Positions 29,370 to 39,700 of a DNA stretch of 64,000 bases are shown here, piece by piece (the first letter of the stretch is position 1; each line of letters begins with the position of its first letter). Origin of the DNA: Rhynchopus sp. YZ270_cl-10 (Eukaryota > Euglenozoa > Diplonemea > Diplonemida > Diplonemidae); contig OZ037895.1 in assembly GCA_964035575.1 (NCBI GenBank), positions 372,001 through 436,000 on the forward strand. Direction: 5' to 3'. A program made the translations under genes and the position numbers. The notes below the pieces were generated by a model that saw only the letters and a program-made list of their open reading frames with translations, had not been told where the DNA came from and did no database searches.

Positions 29370-31357
29370 CTACATCCCATTCCCAGCCTCCTTCGCACGA
29401 CCTGCTTTTAAGCGGATAAGCTGCTGAATCTTTCCTTCTAGGGCTTCGATTTGGTTTGTACACTGTATTTTTTGGGGGGTGTTGGGGTGCACCACTACAA
29501 AAACGAAAAAAAAAAAAAAAATGAATCATGCACGTCCACCTTTATAGTCAACACAACAGCACGGTGCATACCTTGGCAATCTTAGCATCGTCGTTCTTCT
29601 GCCGTGTCCGCTCCCTTACGCTCTGCGGCGATGCAGGGCAGGAAGTGATCTCCTCTGGCGGGGGTGTGTCCATGTAGGACCCCGAATGCTCTGGCATTGA
29701 CATCGAGGAGACGCGTTTCCTGGGTGCAGGCATCACGATGTTGATGGGCACCTGGAGGCTCTGTGTCCTGCCGTGGACGGGGGACGCAACGGGTTGAGAG
29801 GGGTGTGGCCCAGGGGGGAGCTGGAAGGCGCTGAAGTTCCTGTTCTGCGGGCTTGCCGGGGTGACCACAGGGGTCTGCTCCATGTTCATGTTCCCAATGC
29901 GGTCAAACGAGCTTGCCAAACTCGGCTGTCTCGACACCCGCACAGCCTGCAGCTTGTCACGGTCCAACCCCTTCAAAGACATATCACTCCCACGCAGTTT
30001 GGCAGACCTCAGGTACCGAAGCATGTTCGGCTTCCGCTTGAGTTCCCTCGTGTGCGTCGAACGTTTGTGGTTCTTGTACGACTCCTGGAAGTTCTGTCCA
30101 ATGATCACCATAGGAAACGCGATGACAAGTGTCCCGCAAAGCATTGTCACAGCAGCAATAAACTTCCCTGCAACAGAAGACGGCACGTCATCCCCATACC
30201 TGTAGATGTGTTTTGGTTTCTTGACTTCAAATCCTAGATTTTTTTTGTACATACCCTACTGTAGTGAGGGTCACGAGACACCACCAGGATGCGTGCAGGA
30301 TTGATTGGTACGGTGTCACCGACTTCACCCTTGGCACCGTTGCATTCAAGAGCAGCTCCACTGTTGGGGTCGGACCTCCTTGCAGGCCGTAGGTATCTAG
30401 GTAGTACTGTACAACGTGCGGGACGACGTCTCGGTAGCTTCCTGGGTCTGCCTCTGCCCATGCAAACCAGCGGTCCGTGATGTTGTCGAACTGCAGGGTC
30501 TCCCTTTCAACGAAGTACATCGCCGACGAAAACAACACAGTACTCAAAAAGATCAAAAACAACAGCAAATACAGCCCCTCCAGCGACCCCATCAAAGACC
30601 CCATCACGATGTTCACCTCTACACTGTACTTCGACACCTTGAAGATGCGGAATACCCGCATCAACCGCAAAATCCTTATAACAATCAACCCCTCCGCCGT
30701 CTGCCCGCCAATTGCCAATGAAATGTAAAACGGCAGAATCGACAGCACATCGATGATGGTATATCGGTCCGTAAAAAAGGGCACCAATTTTGGAGTAGAA
30801 ATTGTCCTCAAAAAGAGCTCGAGAGTGAAATATGCCATGCACGTCACCTCAATGTAGAAAAGCTCCTTTGGGGTGTCGTGGTAATAGTCTGGGTGGGTTT
30901 CGATGACAAAAACGACGACCGATATCAGAATGAAGATAATGCCTACCCCAGCCACCAACGCTGAGAGAAATGCGTATACCGGAGGAGGGTCGTCCGTCGG
31001 CTCCACGATAAGCCAGAGTTTGTTCCGCCACGTGGTCGGCAGGATTTGATCTGCCTGCTCCTCCTCTTCCTCGTCCACTTCCTCTTCCACCTCCTCCTCC
31101 GTTGGGCGCAACCGAATATCCACCGTCAACCCACACCCACAATTCGAACAGCTCCAATCAGTGATGACGTGCCCCGCCTTCACCGGTACCGCGTATATCA
31201 AAGGGTCCTGGTCGCGTTGTCTCTTCTTCGCGCCTATTCCATCTAGCGACGGGGGTGTCATGGTGCTCTCGTTTGTGACGCAGGATTCGTCGGATTCGCT
31301 GGAAGAATCATGCGACTCCAGGTTCCCCATGGTCGCGGCAAGCACTGCGACCGCCAT
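29370..31357 (-). CDS. voltage-gated potassium channel (Kv type), three exons
   Basis: Exons 31357-30255, 30199-29572 and 29462-29370 give 607 residues. The first intron (30200-30254, 55 bp, GTATGT...CAG) splits the selectivity filter: exon 1 ends in TTVG and exon 2 restores TVGYGDD, which makes the splice certain. S1-S6 run from about residue 125 to 410. S4 is RILRLMRVFRIFK, with basic residues at every third position; S6 is TLVIAFPMVIIGQNF. The 120-residue head has a CSNCGCG motif and a Glu-rich run; I see no T1 domain. The second intron (29463-29571, 109 bp, GTATGC...CAG) joins AKIAK to a short coiled coil, NQIEALEGKIQQLIRLK. An alternative acceptor TTTTGTAG would give a different short tail. 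It should conduct K+ out on depolarisation at the cell or flagellar membrane. Confidence 0.9.
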
Positions 31358-32070
31358 TGTAAGGAGATTTCTTTGCTGAAAACCTACGTTTCTTTTGTAG
31401 TTTCAGAGTATTGTTCACGTACGTTAAAACACCGTAGAGGTAGTAAGCTGTAATAGTGGCAGTCTAAGTCGTTTGAATTTTCACAGAAAAAGAGTGAAAA
31501 GAAAGGTGGAAGGGGAGAGTGTATGTGAGAGGTGGGGAGAGGGGAGAGGGGAGAGGGGAGAAGGAGGAGAGGGGAAAACAATAAAACACAAAAAAAAAAA
31601 AGCGTGTTTAGCTAGAGTTGCCCTCTTCTCATTGCGGAGTGTGGGGTGAAAGGAGAGGTAGTGAGATATGTGGTCATGCAAGAAAAGGAAGTTTTTTTCT
31701 TTGTATGATATGTTAAGTGCCGTTGTGTATTCTGTTTTTGTGAATGTTTTTTTTGGGGTTGAAGCGAAGAGGGGGGGGAAGTTTTATTGGTGGGTAAAAA
31801 AAAAAAAAAAGATACCATTTTTCGTGTTTCTTTTGGTATTTCAGTTGTTAGAACCACAACAGATGAGAGACGGCTCACCATATTTTTTTTTTTTTTCGCC
31901 CATATTTATTTCTGGCATTTTTTTTCCTCGGTCAAATGCAGAGCCGTTTAATTTTCTTTTCTTTTTTTTTGGTGATTTGTTGGAGAAGTGTAGCTGACTG
32001 TCAGATAAACAGTCTTCACTGTATTTTTCTTTTCTTTTATTGATAGCGTCGATAAATCACCAGGGTTCTG

Positions 32071-32110
32071 CACGGTGGAATTCGCCCAAAAATGGGCGGA
32101 CTCTACCGTG
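32071..32110. ncRNA. 40-nt near-perfect hairpin
   Basis: CACGGTGGAATTCGCCCA, an AAAA loop, then TGGGCGGACTCTACCGTG: an 18-bp stem with one A-C mismatch and two G-T pairs. It is GC-rich in an AT-rich setting, about 245 nt past the stop of no gene on plus and 5' of the Ldh2 stop flank on minus. It could be a small structured RNA, a 3'-end signal or a tiny inverted repeat of a transposon. Confidence 0.35.
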
Positions 32111-32130
32111 TGTACAATAAAGAAAAAAAA

Positions 32131-32193
32131 AATAGTTGAAAAGTGCTAAAACGCATCTCTGTCAAGCTCATGCAAAGGGTGAGACGTGAGTGG
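32131..32193 (-). repeat. G-family tRNA-like repeat, copy 3
   Basis: AATAGTTGAAAAGTGCT then AAAACGCATCTCTGTC, AAGCTCATGCAAAGGGTG and GACGTGAGTG. It directly follows an A-run and the hairpin above. Confidence 0.6.
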
Positions 32194-32354
32194 TTCCGTA
32201 CCGTAAGAGAACGGAGGTGATTCACAACCGCTAAAAAAAAAGGGGGGGGAAAGCTTCCAAGATGACTATCCCTCACACCCACATCTGGGAGAATAATCCG
32301 CCCCACAGTGCTGCTTACACCGCTTTTTGTGTAAAACCAAAAAAATATCAAAAA

Positions 32355-33380
32355 TCAGAGCCTTGCGTCTCTTTTGCTCTCTTCTGCCGAGAGAATGACT
32401 TCCTGGTGTACCCCTAGGGAGGTGGCGCAGGCTACGATCTCATTCCAGATGCTTTGTTCGAACGGGATGCCAAGCCGTTTTCGTAGAGCTCGGGTGTGTC
32501 TAGGGGTATCTCCTGGGAGGCCATGTGCTCCACGCACAGTACGAAGGAAGCGCAGAAACGAATCAACCTCGTCCTCCCCCGGTGTTCCCGGCGCTGTCAG
32601 CAGCAGCGCGGGGAGGAACAGAAAACAGACAACACTTTCCACCCGCCCCTTCGACACCCCTTTCGAGACTTTCCCAGGGTTGCACAGTGCAGCTGCCAGG
32701 GCCTCGCTTGCACGCTGCAGGCCCACTCTTTCTTCGCACCCTCCCTCCCTTCTGTCCCCCAAGAACAGCTCCGGTTCCACCTCCACCAACCCCCCTACAA
32801 TATCACCTACTGCATCACTGCTTATCGCAAAGTCTAATACAAAAGCACGTCCTGCGCCTGCAGAAGGAAATGAGATACAGACAGGGTTGTGTTCTGGTGT
32901 ACCCATATCCGCCACAAAGATGCCGGCCAAACCTTCTAGAGCCACCTGTTCTGCATAGTACGCGAGGCGCCCGATGTGAACGCTGTGCCGCAGGGATGCG
33001 ACGCAGACACCGCGTTTCTTTGTGCGGGAGATTGCAACGTTGACAGTATCGCATAGGGCACGTTGTCCGAGGGCATATTGGATTCGCTTGGTGCGGTACT
33101 CTTCTTGGAACCCATTGACCAAGAGGAAGTGCTGTGATGCGGAGGGTGCGACAAAGACAGGAAGGTTCGGTGTCACCTCTTCGTTTTGTATGGCGGCTGC
33201 GAGGGTGGTGAGCATGTGCACCCCGTACGTCCCGTCGCCGCTCAGGTCTGCATGCACCATGTGTGCAGCCACCTCAGACCCCTCGTCCTCTGCACACCCA
33301 AGCCGTTCCAGCATGGACATGGCCAAGACCTCCAACGCCTTTGCATCCACCCTGATGGGTGGTGCTACCATGCTTGTCAT
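32355..33380 (-). CDS. Ldh2-family NAD(P)-dependent malate/lactate-type dehydrogenase
   Basis: A 341-residue protein of the Ldh_2 family (malate/L-sulfolactate/ureidoglycolate-type dehydrogenases), close to the usual 350. GVCVASLRHSVHIGRLAYYA (about 147-166) matches the family's S-x-H-x-G-x(2)-YY nucleotide-site motif, and LAGIFVADMG follows as expected. The N-terminal helix pair with AAHMVHADLSGDG aligns with the region that normally reads D-x-RG-x-x-SHG; here it is SGDGTYG, so the conserved His is replaced by Tyr. That may change the substrate or mean loss of catalysis. The substrate cannot be named from sequence. Confidence 0.8.
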   Translation of the reverse strand: MTSMVAPPIRVDAKALEVLAMSMLERLGCAEDEGSEVAAHMVHADLSGDGTYGVHMLTTLAAAIQNEEVTPNLPVFVAPSASQHFLLVNGFQEEYRTKRIQYALGQRALCDTVNVAISRTKKRGVCVASLRHSVHIGRLAYYAEQVALEGLAGIFVADMGTPEHNPVCISFPSAGAGRAFVLDFAISSDAVGDIVGGLVEVEPELFLGDRREGGCEERVGLQRASEALAAALCNPGKVSKGVSKGRVESVVCFLFLPALLLTAPGTPGEDEVDSFLRFLRTVRGAHGLPGDTPRHTRALRKRLGIPFEQSIWNEIVACATSLGVHQEVILSAEESKRDARL

Positions 33381-33944
33381 TGTACCTGGTTGGGGAGTGG
33401 GGGTGGAAGGGAGCGGTTAATTGTAACACGTGACGCCAGAGAAGCTACTATACTCTTCCCTGCCTCAGCAGTGTTGCTATTGGGCAATTTGCGCGCCTGC
33501 TGCCATCCTTAGATGTGTTTTGAAAGTTGTTGGGTAGGTGGAACATTTTCCCAAAACTGCGTTGTGCAATCTGCTTGAATGAACAAACTTAAAAGAGGTA
33601 CGCTCTGTACGCAAAAGGTCGCCGCTTGAGAATGGTGAGGATGCAGACGGAACAGCACGTCTCATCCCTGAATGAGTGGTCGAAGGGGTATGTTCGTGGA
33701 AGAGAATGATAAAAGAAGTGGAGAGGTGAGGGGGGAGTTTTGCATTTTTTTGTGTTTTTGACTACGACTCTTGGTAACAACCCGGGTCTTCGTGTGTGGT
33801 TTTCCCCCGTCCAGTTTGTTCGTGATTGTGGTTTTTCTTCATCTGTGTTGATTTTGGTGTTATTTTTCGGTGGGAGATGGGGAAATGGGGGAAAATATGA
33901 CATACCACAGACAAAAGAAGAGGGCTAAAGGAGAATTAAAGAGC
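33381..33944. other. intergenic, no feature seen
   Basis: Between the Ldh2-type start and the eL19 stop. AT-rich, with no repeat family member or gene that I recognise. It presumably holds the 3' end of the eL19 transcript. Confidence 0.4.
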
Positions 33945-34562
33945 TCACTTCTTGGACTTCTTCTTCTTCTTGTCGTCGACCTTCTTGACGGCCGATCCAC
34001 GCTCGACGCGCTCCTTCTCGCGACGCTTCTCGGTGGCGGCGGCAAGCTTCTTGCGCTTGTCCTCCTTCTTGTTCTTCTTCGCCTCCAGCTGGTCGAGCAG
34101 GTCCTTCTCGCGGGCCTTGAGACCCTTCTCCTTGTGGATGTGCTCGAGGAGGGTTCTCTTGTTCTTGAAGACGTTACCCTTGCACTTCAGGTACATCTGG
34201 CGGTAGGAGTGGCGGTCGATCTTCTTCTGCTCACGGAACTTGGCGAGGAGACGACGGAGGACACGGATACGACGCACCCACAGCTCCTTGGAGGGCATGC
34301 GTGCCTCGGCGGTACCCTTGCGCTTTCCGAACCCGGTGTGACGGCCCTTCCTCTTGGCCTCAAGGGTCTTGCGCCACCTGAAGCGGGATGCGGACTGCTT
34401 CGGCTTCTTGATGATGAATCCGTCCTTGATGCACTTCTCCACCTGCGAGCGGGAGTTGGCGGCGGCAAGGTCGCTGGTCTCGTTGGGGTCAAGCCAGACA
34501 CGGCCGCGACCGCATTTCAGGATCTTTCCTGCCAAACGCGCCTGGAGCTTCAGGGACACCAT
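33945..34562 (-). CDS. RPL19: 60S ribosomal protein L19 (eL19)
   Basis: A 205-residue ribosomal protein of the large subunit. [37 protein letters not shown] and [20 protein letters not shown] are family signatures in the right order, followed by RIRVLRRLL and a long basic helical tail. Length is typical of eukaryotes. It contains no intron and has the high-GC codon use expected of a strongly expressed gene. CCCATAG, about 20 nt upstream of the ATG, could be a splice acceptor. Confidence 0.98.
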   Translation of the reverse strand: MVSLKLQARLAGKILKCGRGRVWLDPNETSDLAAANSRSQVEKCIKDGFIIKKPKQSASRFRWRKTLEAKRKGRHTGFGKRKGTAEARMPSKELWVRRIRVLRRLLAKFREQKKIDRHSYRQMYLKCKGNVFKNKRTLLEHIHKEKGLKAREKDLLDQLEAKKNKKEDKRKKLAAATEKRREKERVERGSAVKKVDDKKKKKSKK

Positions 34563-34662
34563 CGTTGCTTGTTGTTACCTATGGGTTTGGGTGGAATGTG
34601 AAGGGCGAAAGGTGATGTAATGTTATTGCACAACGCTGAGGGGGGGGAAACGAGGTCAGCAG

Positions 34663-34730
34663 GGTTGATGGTACACCCTGAGACGCGGGGTGCTCAAAAA
34701 AGAGGGGTCATCGAACCCCAGAGTGTGATG
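34663..34730 (-). repeat. T-family tRNA-like repeat
   Basis: GGTTGATGGTACACCCTGAG, ACGCGGGGTGCTC, an A-run, then GGGGTCATCGAACCCC (T-arm-like stem) and GAGTGTGATG. It lies in the 300-bp gap between eL19 and the coiled-coil gene and has diverged in the first block. Confidence 0.55.
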
Positions 34731-34878
34731 TTGCTTGGGGTTTCTCCCAGCATGCTTGGGGGATAAAAAGAGAAATTCGCTTTTTTTTTTTGAAATTCGA
34801 CTAATGACACAAAGGGGAAAGAGATTTTTTTGTCTATGGGTTTTTGTTTTTTGTTGTTTTCGAGCTAACATTTATTGG

Positions 34879-36384
34879 TTACGAGCGGGGGAAGACAAAC
34901 CCGCGCTCGGGGTCCTCATAACCTGAAGCATCGTGCGTAGGGTTCCACCTGGGGTCGCCTGGTGGTGGACTGGAGACCGGCGCATCTATAAGGCCCCCAG
35001 CCCCTCGACCCGATCGTTGTTGCGCCTTCTTGCCCTTCTGCAACGTGAGCAGATCTGGGTGCTTCACGGCGTTGTAGATCATCGTCAGCAGCCCATTCTT
35101 CTTCGCCTTCTTCTTCTTCTCCGGACTCGACGAACGTTGCTGCGGCTCTGCCTTGCTTCCTGTACTGTGCTTGCTCCGGGTGCTTCGGGTACGACTACCT
35201 AGTGTAGGGCCTCTACTGCGCGGGAAGAGGGAGGAGAGGGAAGAGAGGATGGAAGACGATGCGTTGCTGGTTGCCGAGACTGAGGTGCGCGAGGCTAGTG
35301 TTAAGGTGTCGCCGCAGGTGGAGCAGTGGTCGGAGGAGTAGGTGGAGCTGGTGTAGCTGCTTCCGGTGTAGCTGTCAGAGTCGGAGTCGGAGTCGGAGTA
35401 CCAGGTGCGGGTGGACTGGGAGGAGGAGTCGGAGGCGCTTGGGTTCATCACCTGGGCACGTTTGTTGTTTTTGGTGCCGACGTCAGTGTTGAGGCCCAGT
35501 GCATTAGAAAGCTTGCGTATCGCCTTCTCCTGTTTGCGTATGACGCGTTCCTTTTCTTTGCGGAGTTTTTGGTAGCGCAGCGTTTCGGACTCCAGCTCCG
35601 CGCTTCGGTCCTCAAAGATGGTCTGCTGTTCTTGGAACTGTACAAGACGGTCTCTTCGCGCGGCATTTGCATCCCCGCGTGTTTCCTGCCGGATGTCGAC
35701 GTATTCCCCCCACCCAGTTTCCAGCCCTTCTACGTGGTCTTCGAAAGAGCGTGCCGCAGACCGTAGCTTTCTGGTCTCCCTTTGCATCTTCTTTTTCAAC
35801 TCAATGTTGCTTTGATCCAACTCAAGAGTCTGCAGCTGCAATTGTAGCTGCTTCTCTCGCAGATTCGCGGCCTTCCGTTTAAGGTCGTCCTCCCCCATGT
35901 TAAGGCGCTTCTCCGCGTCTTCGATGTCCAATTCCAGTCGCTCTGCTGCGTTCTGCGCATTGGTCCGCTGTCGGATCTGCTCCCTCGCCTTTTTTAACAA
36001 CATATTTTTGTCCATCGCTGCGAAGTACTGAAGCACTTCATCGGACGGGGCTTCATTGCCAGGCTCCTCCAGCTTCAGCTCCACACCTTTATAGTCAGCA
36101 ACAAGCTGGTCCAGGTCTGGCGCGTGCTCTGGGTGTGCGGAGTTGAGAAATGCGTAGTCACGGTTCTTCATGCCAACAGGCTCATGGCGTTTTCCACGAG
36201 ACCGTGTACTGCGTGCGGCAGATGAGGGGTGCACACTGCCTGGCCCGCTGCGCCGACCATACGACATTGCGTCGGAGCGGTCGTCAGTTAGCCCATCGAT
36301 GACCATGTCGTCTAAGGTGTTCCCGGTGACCACGCTAACAGCGCGGGGACGCTTGGGTGCCTGAGGGGCATCTTCCGCTCCCAT
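34879..36384 (-). CDS. coiled-coil Ser-rich protein, function unknown
   Basis: A 501-residue protein when started at the Met at 36384 (MGAEDAPQAPKRPRAVSVV). The in-frame extension to 36447 crosses into a G-family repeat and is likely untranslated. Residues about 60-100 are basic and Ser-rich. About 110-310 form a charged coiled coil (Lys/Glu/Gln/Leu heptads). About 330-470 are very Ser/Thr-rich with SDSDSDSDSYTGSS and many possible phosphosites, then a basic KKKKAKK patch. No enzyme motif is visible. It may be a cytoskeletal or flagellar component, but this is a guess. Confidence 0.75.
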   Translation of the reverse strand: MGAEDAPQAPKRPRAVSVVTGNTLDDMVIDGLTDDRSDAMSYGRRSGPGSVHPSSAARSTRSRGKRHEPVGMKNRDYAFLNSAHPEHAPDLDQLVADYKGVELKLEEPGNEAPSDEVLQYFAAMDKNMLLKKAREQIRQRTNAQNAAERLELDIEDAEKRLNMGEDDLKRKAANLREKQLQLQLQTLELDQSNIELKKKMQRETRKLRSAARSFEDHVEGLETGWGEYVDIRQETRGDANAARRDRLVQFQEQQTIFEDRSAELESETLRYQKLRKEKERVIRKQEKAIRKLSNALGLNTDVGTKNNKRAQVMNPSASDSSSQSTRTWYSDSDSDSDSYTGSSYTSSTYSSDHCSTCGDTLTLASRTSVSATSNASSSILSSLSSLFPRSRGPTLGSRTRSTRSKHSTGSKAEPQQRSSSPEKKKKAKKNGLLTMIYNAVKHPDLLTLQKGKKAQQRSGRGAGGLIDAPVSSPPPGDPRWNPTHDASGYEDPERGFVFPRS

Positions 36385-36426
36385 TGTGTGGACCTGGTGG
36401 AGGGTGAGGGGTGAAGGGGGAAACCA

Positions 36427-36490
36427 AGAGTAGTTGAACCGCGCCAAAACGCAGCTCGGTCGAGCTCACGCAAAGGGTGGGGCGTGAGTG
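36427..36490 (-). repeat. G-family tRNA-like repeat, best copy
   Basis: AGAGTAGTTGAACCGCGCC, AAAACGCAGCTCGGTC, GAGCTCACGC and AAAGGGTGGGGCGTGAGTG. Gene-sense strand gives CGTGAGCTCGACCGAGC (D-arm/A-box-like, with the GAGCTCG stem) and GGTTCAACTAC (B-box-like). Confidence 0.65.
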
Positions 36491-36673
36491 TCTTAGTAGA
36501 CGGTTCACAACCGCATGCACCTCTTTCAACCCCATCCTAAACGGCCTGCTATGGAGTATAGCGGGGACCCTAGGGGCAATCGTTGGCTCAGTTTGACGCG
36601 CCTTAAATAAAGAGAGATGTTTTAAGATGATGGGCTTTTTGGTGTTTTAAGGTTAAGGGGGGGGATAGCTTCT

Positions 36674-39367
36674 TCACTGTATGCCCCTTCCCGCTAATGC
36701 AAGGTTCGGCTGCGAGCTGCGCGCTCCGTTTTCCCCTGCAGCCTCCCCTTTGTTGTCCACTTTGACTCCGCTGCGTTTGTATTTGGAGCGGTATTTTGCA
36801 TTTGATCCACCACCACCTACACCACCACCACCACCACGACCCTGCGCAGATTTAAACAGCTCCCACTGTGTGGGGCCACTCTCCTCCTCCTCCTCGTCCA
36901 ACGACAACTCAGGGTACGCCCCTTGAGGTGCAACAATATCCTCAACAGGAATAGGTTTTTCCGCCATGAACGACTCATCCGGCACGACTGGCAACTCCCC
37001 TAGGGAGAGCGCACCCCCTCCAGCACCCCAACGGCCTTGCAGCTGGGGCGGCTGTGCTGTCGCAGGAGGCGACGGATGCTTCGCCACCTCAAGCGGTTCA
37101 GACGGGGTCAGGACAGGCTCGGACTTCTTCTTGTATGGGTAGAGTGGTTGTGAGGAGAGATTTGGCTTCGGTTCTGGTACTGTAGAAGGCTTTTGAGAGG
37201 CGTTTTGCGGTTTTGCGGACAACGCTGCAGAGGAAGAGGAATAGGCGCGGACCTCCCTTTCCTTTGGTTTAGGCGCGGTGTGGTTGAGCTTCAGTTCTGT
37301 CACCACTGGGGCCACGTATGCTCGTGGTGCAGAGGCGGTTGCCTTAAGATTGGATTTGGGTTTATCAGTGGTAGTGGTACCCTGCAACGCAGTGAAATCA
37401 TAGTCTAGGTGCAAGTCCAGCTTGGTCTCAAAATTGTAGAAAAATTGGTTCGGTGATGACATCGTCGCATTCCCCGCTCTTTGAGACTCTCCAAAAGCAG
37501 AATTGAGCGTTTGCATGTATTGTTTTTCTACAAATTGTTCTCTTTTCACCTGAAGACACTCCCTCCAGTCATTATCAGTTGTAATTCGGATCCGGTCCGC
37601 ATCCGGATCCATATACGAAAGCTTAAAGGCAATATCCTTGATCTCTGCATTGTCTTTGAGGTACATCTCGCGTAGCGTTTTCTGCAAATCCGCGAAAACA
37701 ATTTTTTGGGGTAACGTCGCAATCTTTATGACCCCTTCGGGGAAAAACGCTTTTATTCGTATTTTGATGGAGTCGATGCTTCGCTGTAGGGCCTTCCGCT
37801 CTACCCCGTAGAAGGCGATATCATCGCAACGTTTGAGAAGGGGTTCGAAGTAGCGTTCTCGCTCTGCGATTTCGACGAAGTGTTTTTCGTCTTCAAGAAT
37901 ATCCTGTATTTCTGCGATAAGATCTTCTCGTTCCACCAAATCCTTTAACGCAATGAAACATTCAGAATAGAGTACACTACACTCTGCAGTCCAAAGGTTG
38001 TTATTAAAATGCTCAATATAAAGATCTTCATGAACTCTCGTCGCTGGCTGCGCCTTTGGGGCATCTATGAGGGTCTGCTTCTCAATTTTCAACCCATTTT
38101 TTGTTAAATATGCATTCGCTTCGGACAGAGCCTCTGTTAGACTTTGCTTTTTATTCCCCTTTTCCTTATTCGCAACCTCTTGGGAAAGACGGCTTCGCAC
38201 TTTATGAACTTCTTTGTAACTGCAGAGAAGCGCTTTTGCTTCTAACAGTGTTGCGGTTAGAGATGGGTTTTGAGGGGTGTCTGCAGAGTTGATGAGGGTG
38301 GAGAGTGCGACCATGCTGGCTTCGTGTTGTTCTCCTGATGATGACGCGAGAACGGCCATTGCAGTGAGCAGCTCATCCCCTACAGTGTTGTTTGGTGCGA
38401 GCATCTCTGCCAGGGGTTTGAGAACCTCAGCTTTTTCTATGGTGGTTGCATCGCTGCTGTCGAGCATCACAGTGAGCAGTTGGCGTTCCTCATCGATCTC
38501 AGAGGGACGAAGTGACCCACCCTGGACATCAGAGATCACAGACTGCACCTTATTGCGGATATGCTGGAGTTTTGTGAAAGAGTCGTGACGGTGCTCAATG
38601 ATTTCTACTATGGGGCGAACAACCCGCAGGTCTTCTTGCGAACATTCTGCGAGAAGCGCTGTCACATCAGAACAAAAACTATCACCAAACCCTTCAAGAA
38701 CTAAAAATTTTTCAAAAAGCGTCTTTTTCGCGCGAATCCGTTGTAATATAGCTCCGCTTAGTTCGTACAAATCCTCATGTCTTTTGTCACCTCCTCCGGA
38801 GTCAATAATTGCATCGAGCAAGCTATTCAAGGATGTAGTCGCAGTTTTATATAAACCCTGTGTGCTATTATTTAGCTTGATTTTCTCCTCCTCCGGCCTC
38901 CCCACAGATCGGGGTGACATGCTCCAGGCACGCAACGTTGCAACCAACTGGGTGTCCAGCTCCTCACAACATCGCAACAATCCTTCACAGTGCGGACGAA
39001 GCGCTTGGCCCAGCCTCCCTACCAGACCTACCTTCAGCATACGATACGCGGCCCCTCTGCTGTCATACTTTGCACACTCAGTGACAACCTCTTTCTCGGT
39101 GTTTTGTAACTCTGTCAAAAATTCTACTATAATTGGAACAGAAACGTTAGGGGTAGCAGCTGAAGAAGAAGAAGAAGAAGAAGAAGAGGAGGAGGACGAC
39201 GACGAAGACCCCCCTACCCCATTCACCACATTGGAAGAAGAGGAAGAAGGATCCGAAGAACGTTTCGCCCCTGCCGCAAGCCCCCAAAGCGACACCACAA
39301 AATGCTCCGTCGACGCTGTAGTACCAAACCCACAGATCTCTGAAATATATGAGTTTTCTTCGCCCAT
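36674..39367 (-). CDS. PB1-domain protein with long helical region
   Basis: An 897-residue protein. The head has a poly-Ser tract (about residues 40-68). Residues about 70-520 are mostly alpha-helical, Leu/Glu/Lys-rich and without a recognised domain. Residues about 540-605 form a PB1 domain: IKIATLPQKIVF as the first strands, then LREMYL, and LSYMDPDADRIRITTDNDW as the acidic OPCA-type motif, so it should bind a basic-type PB1 partner. The last 270 residues are Pro/Ser-rich and disordered with a Gly-rich patch. It is most likely a signalling scaffold. No catalytic domain is seen. Confidence 0.8.
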   Translation of the reverse strand: MGEENSYISEICGFGTTASTEHFVVSLWGLAAGAKRSSDPSSSSSNVVNGVGGSSSSSSSSSSSSSSSSAATPNVSVPIIVEFLTELQNTEKEVVTECAKYDSRGAAYRMLKVGLVGRLGQALRPHCEGLLRCCEELDTQLVATLRAWSMSPRSVGRPEEEKIKLNNSTQGLYKTATTSLNSLLDAIIDSGGGDKRHEDLYELSGAILQRIRAKKTLFEKFLVLEGFGDSFCSDVTALLAECSQEDLRVVRPIVEIIEHRHDSFTKLQHIRNKVQSVISDVQGGSLRPSEIDEERQLLTVMLDSSDATTIEKAEVLKPLAEMLAPNNTVGDELLTAMAVLASSSGEQHEASMVALSTLINSADTPQNPSLTATLLEAKALLCSYKEVHKVRSRLSQEVANKEKGNKKQSLTEALSEANAYLTKNGLKIEKQTLIDAPKAQPATRVHEDLYIEHFNNNLWTAECSVLYSECFIALKDLVEREDLIAEIQDILEDEKHFVEIAERERYFEPLLKRCDDIAFYGVERKALQRSIDSIKIRIKAFFPEGVIKIATLPQKIVFADLQKTLREMYLKDNAEIKDIAFKLSYMDPDADRIRITTDNDWRECLQVKREQFVEKQYMQTLNSAFGESQRAGNATMSSPNQFFYNFETKLDLHLDYDFTALQGTTTTDKPKSNLKATASAPRAYVAPVVTELKLNHTAPKPKEREVRAYSSSSAALSAKPQNASQKPSTVPEPKPNLSSQPLYPYKKKSEPVLTPSEPLEVAKHPSPPATAQPPQLQGRWGAGGGALSLGELPVVPDESFMAEKPIPVEDIVAPQGAYPELSLDEEEEESGPTQWELFKSAQGRGGGGGVGGGGSNAKYRSKYKRSGVKVDNKGEAAGENGARSSQPNLALAGRGIQ

Positions 39368-39603
39368 TTAATCTTTTTTTATACCTCTCTTATTTTGCGA
39401 GGATACATTTTTTTGTTTTGTGTAATGTGTTTGTGTAGTCTATGGGAGTACGGAGGGGATATTTTGAGGGGAGAGAGGAGGGAGTTAAACACAAAGAAAC
39501 TCTTTTTTTTTTTATCTAGTGGAAACATCGTTTATCTGCTCCGTTGAAATGGTTAGAGGATGAATCAAAAGAAGTATTTTCAACATAATAGAATTCAATA
39601 AAT

Positions 39604-39700
39604 TGATACCATACACGGTGGTACGTCTTACGATCCCTCAGGGTACGTTCGTAGCGGGGTACCCCCAAATAGGGTTCGTAGGGCCACCGTGTAGGTATAG
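39604..39700 (-). ncRNA. 95-nt structured element past the GT23-like gene
   Basis: ATACCATACACGGTGG and CCACCGTGTAGGTAT pair as an outer stem of about 15 bp with one bulge. Inside are smaller pairings such as GGGGTACCCC. On the minus strand it lies about 80-180 nt after the glycosyltransferase stop, so it may be a 3' UTR structure or a short inverted-repeat element. A 71-codon open frame also crosses it. Confidence 0.4.

Larger units (their letters stand above)
31358..32354. other. intergenic with hairpin and repeat
   Basis: Low-complexity purine and T runs. It holds a strong hairpin (32071-32110) and a G-family repeat (32131-32193), listed separately. A TTTTCAG acceptor lies about 21 nt upstream of the potassium channel start on the minus strand. 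Confidence 0.4.
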
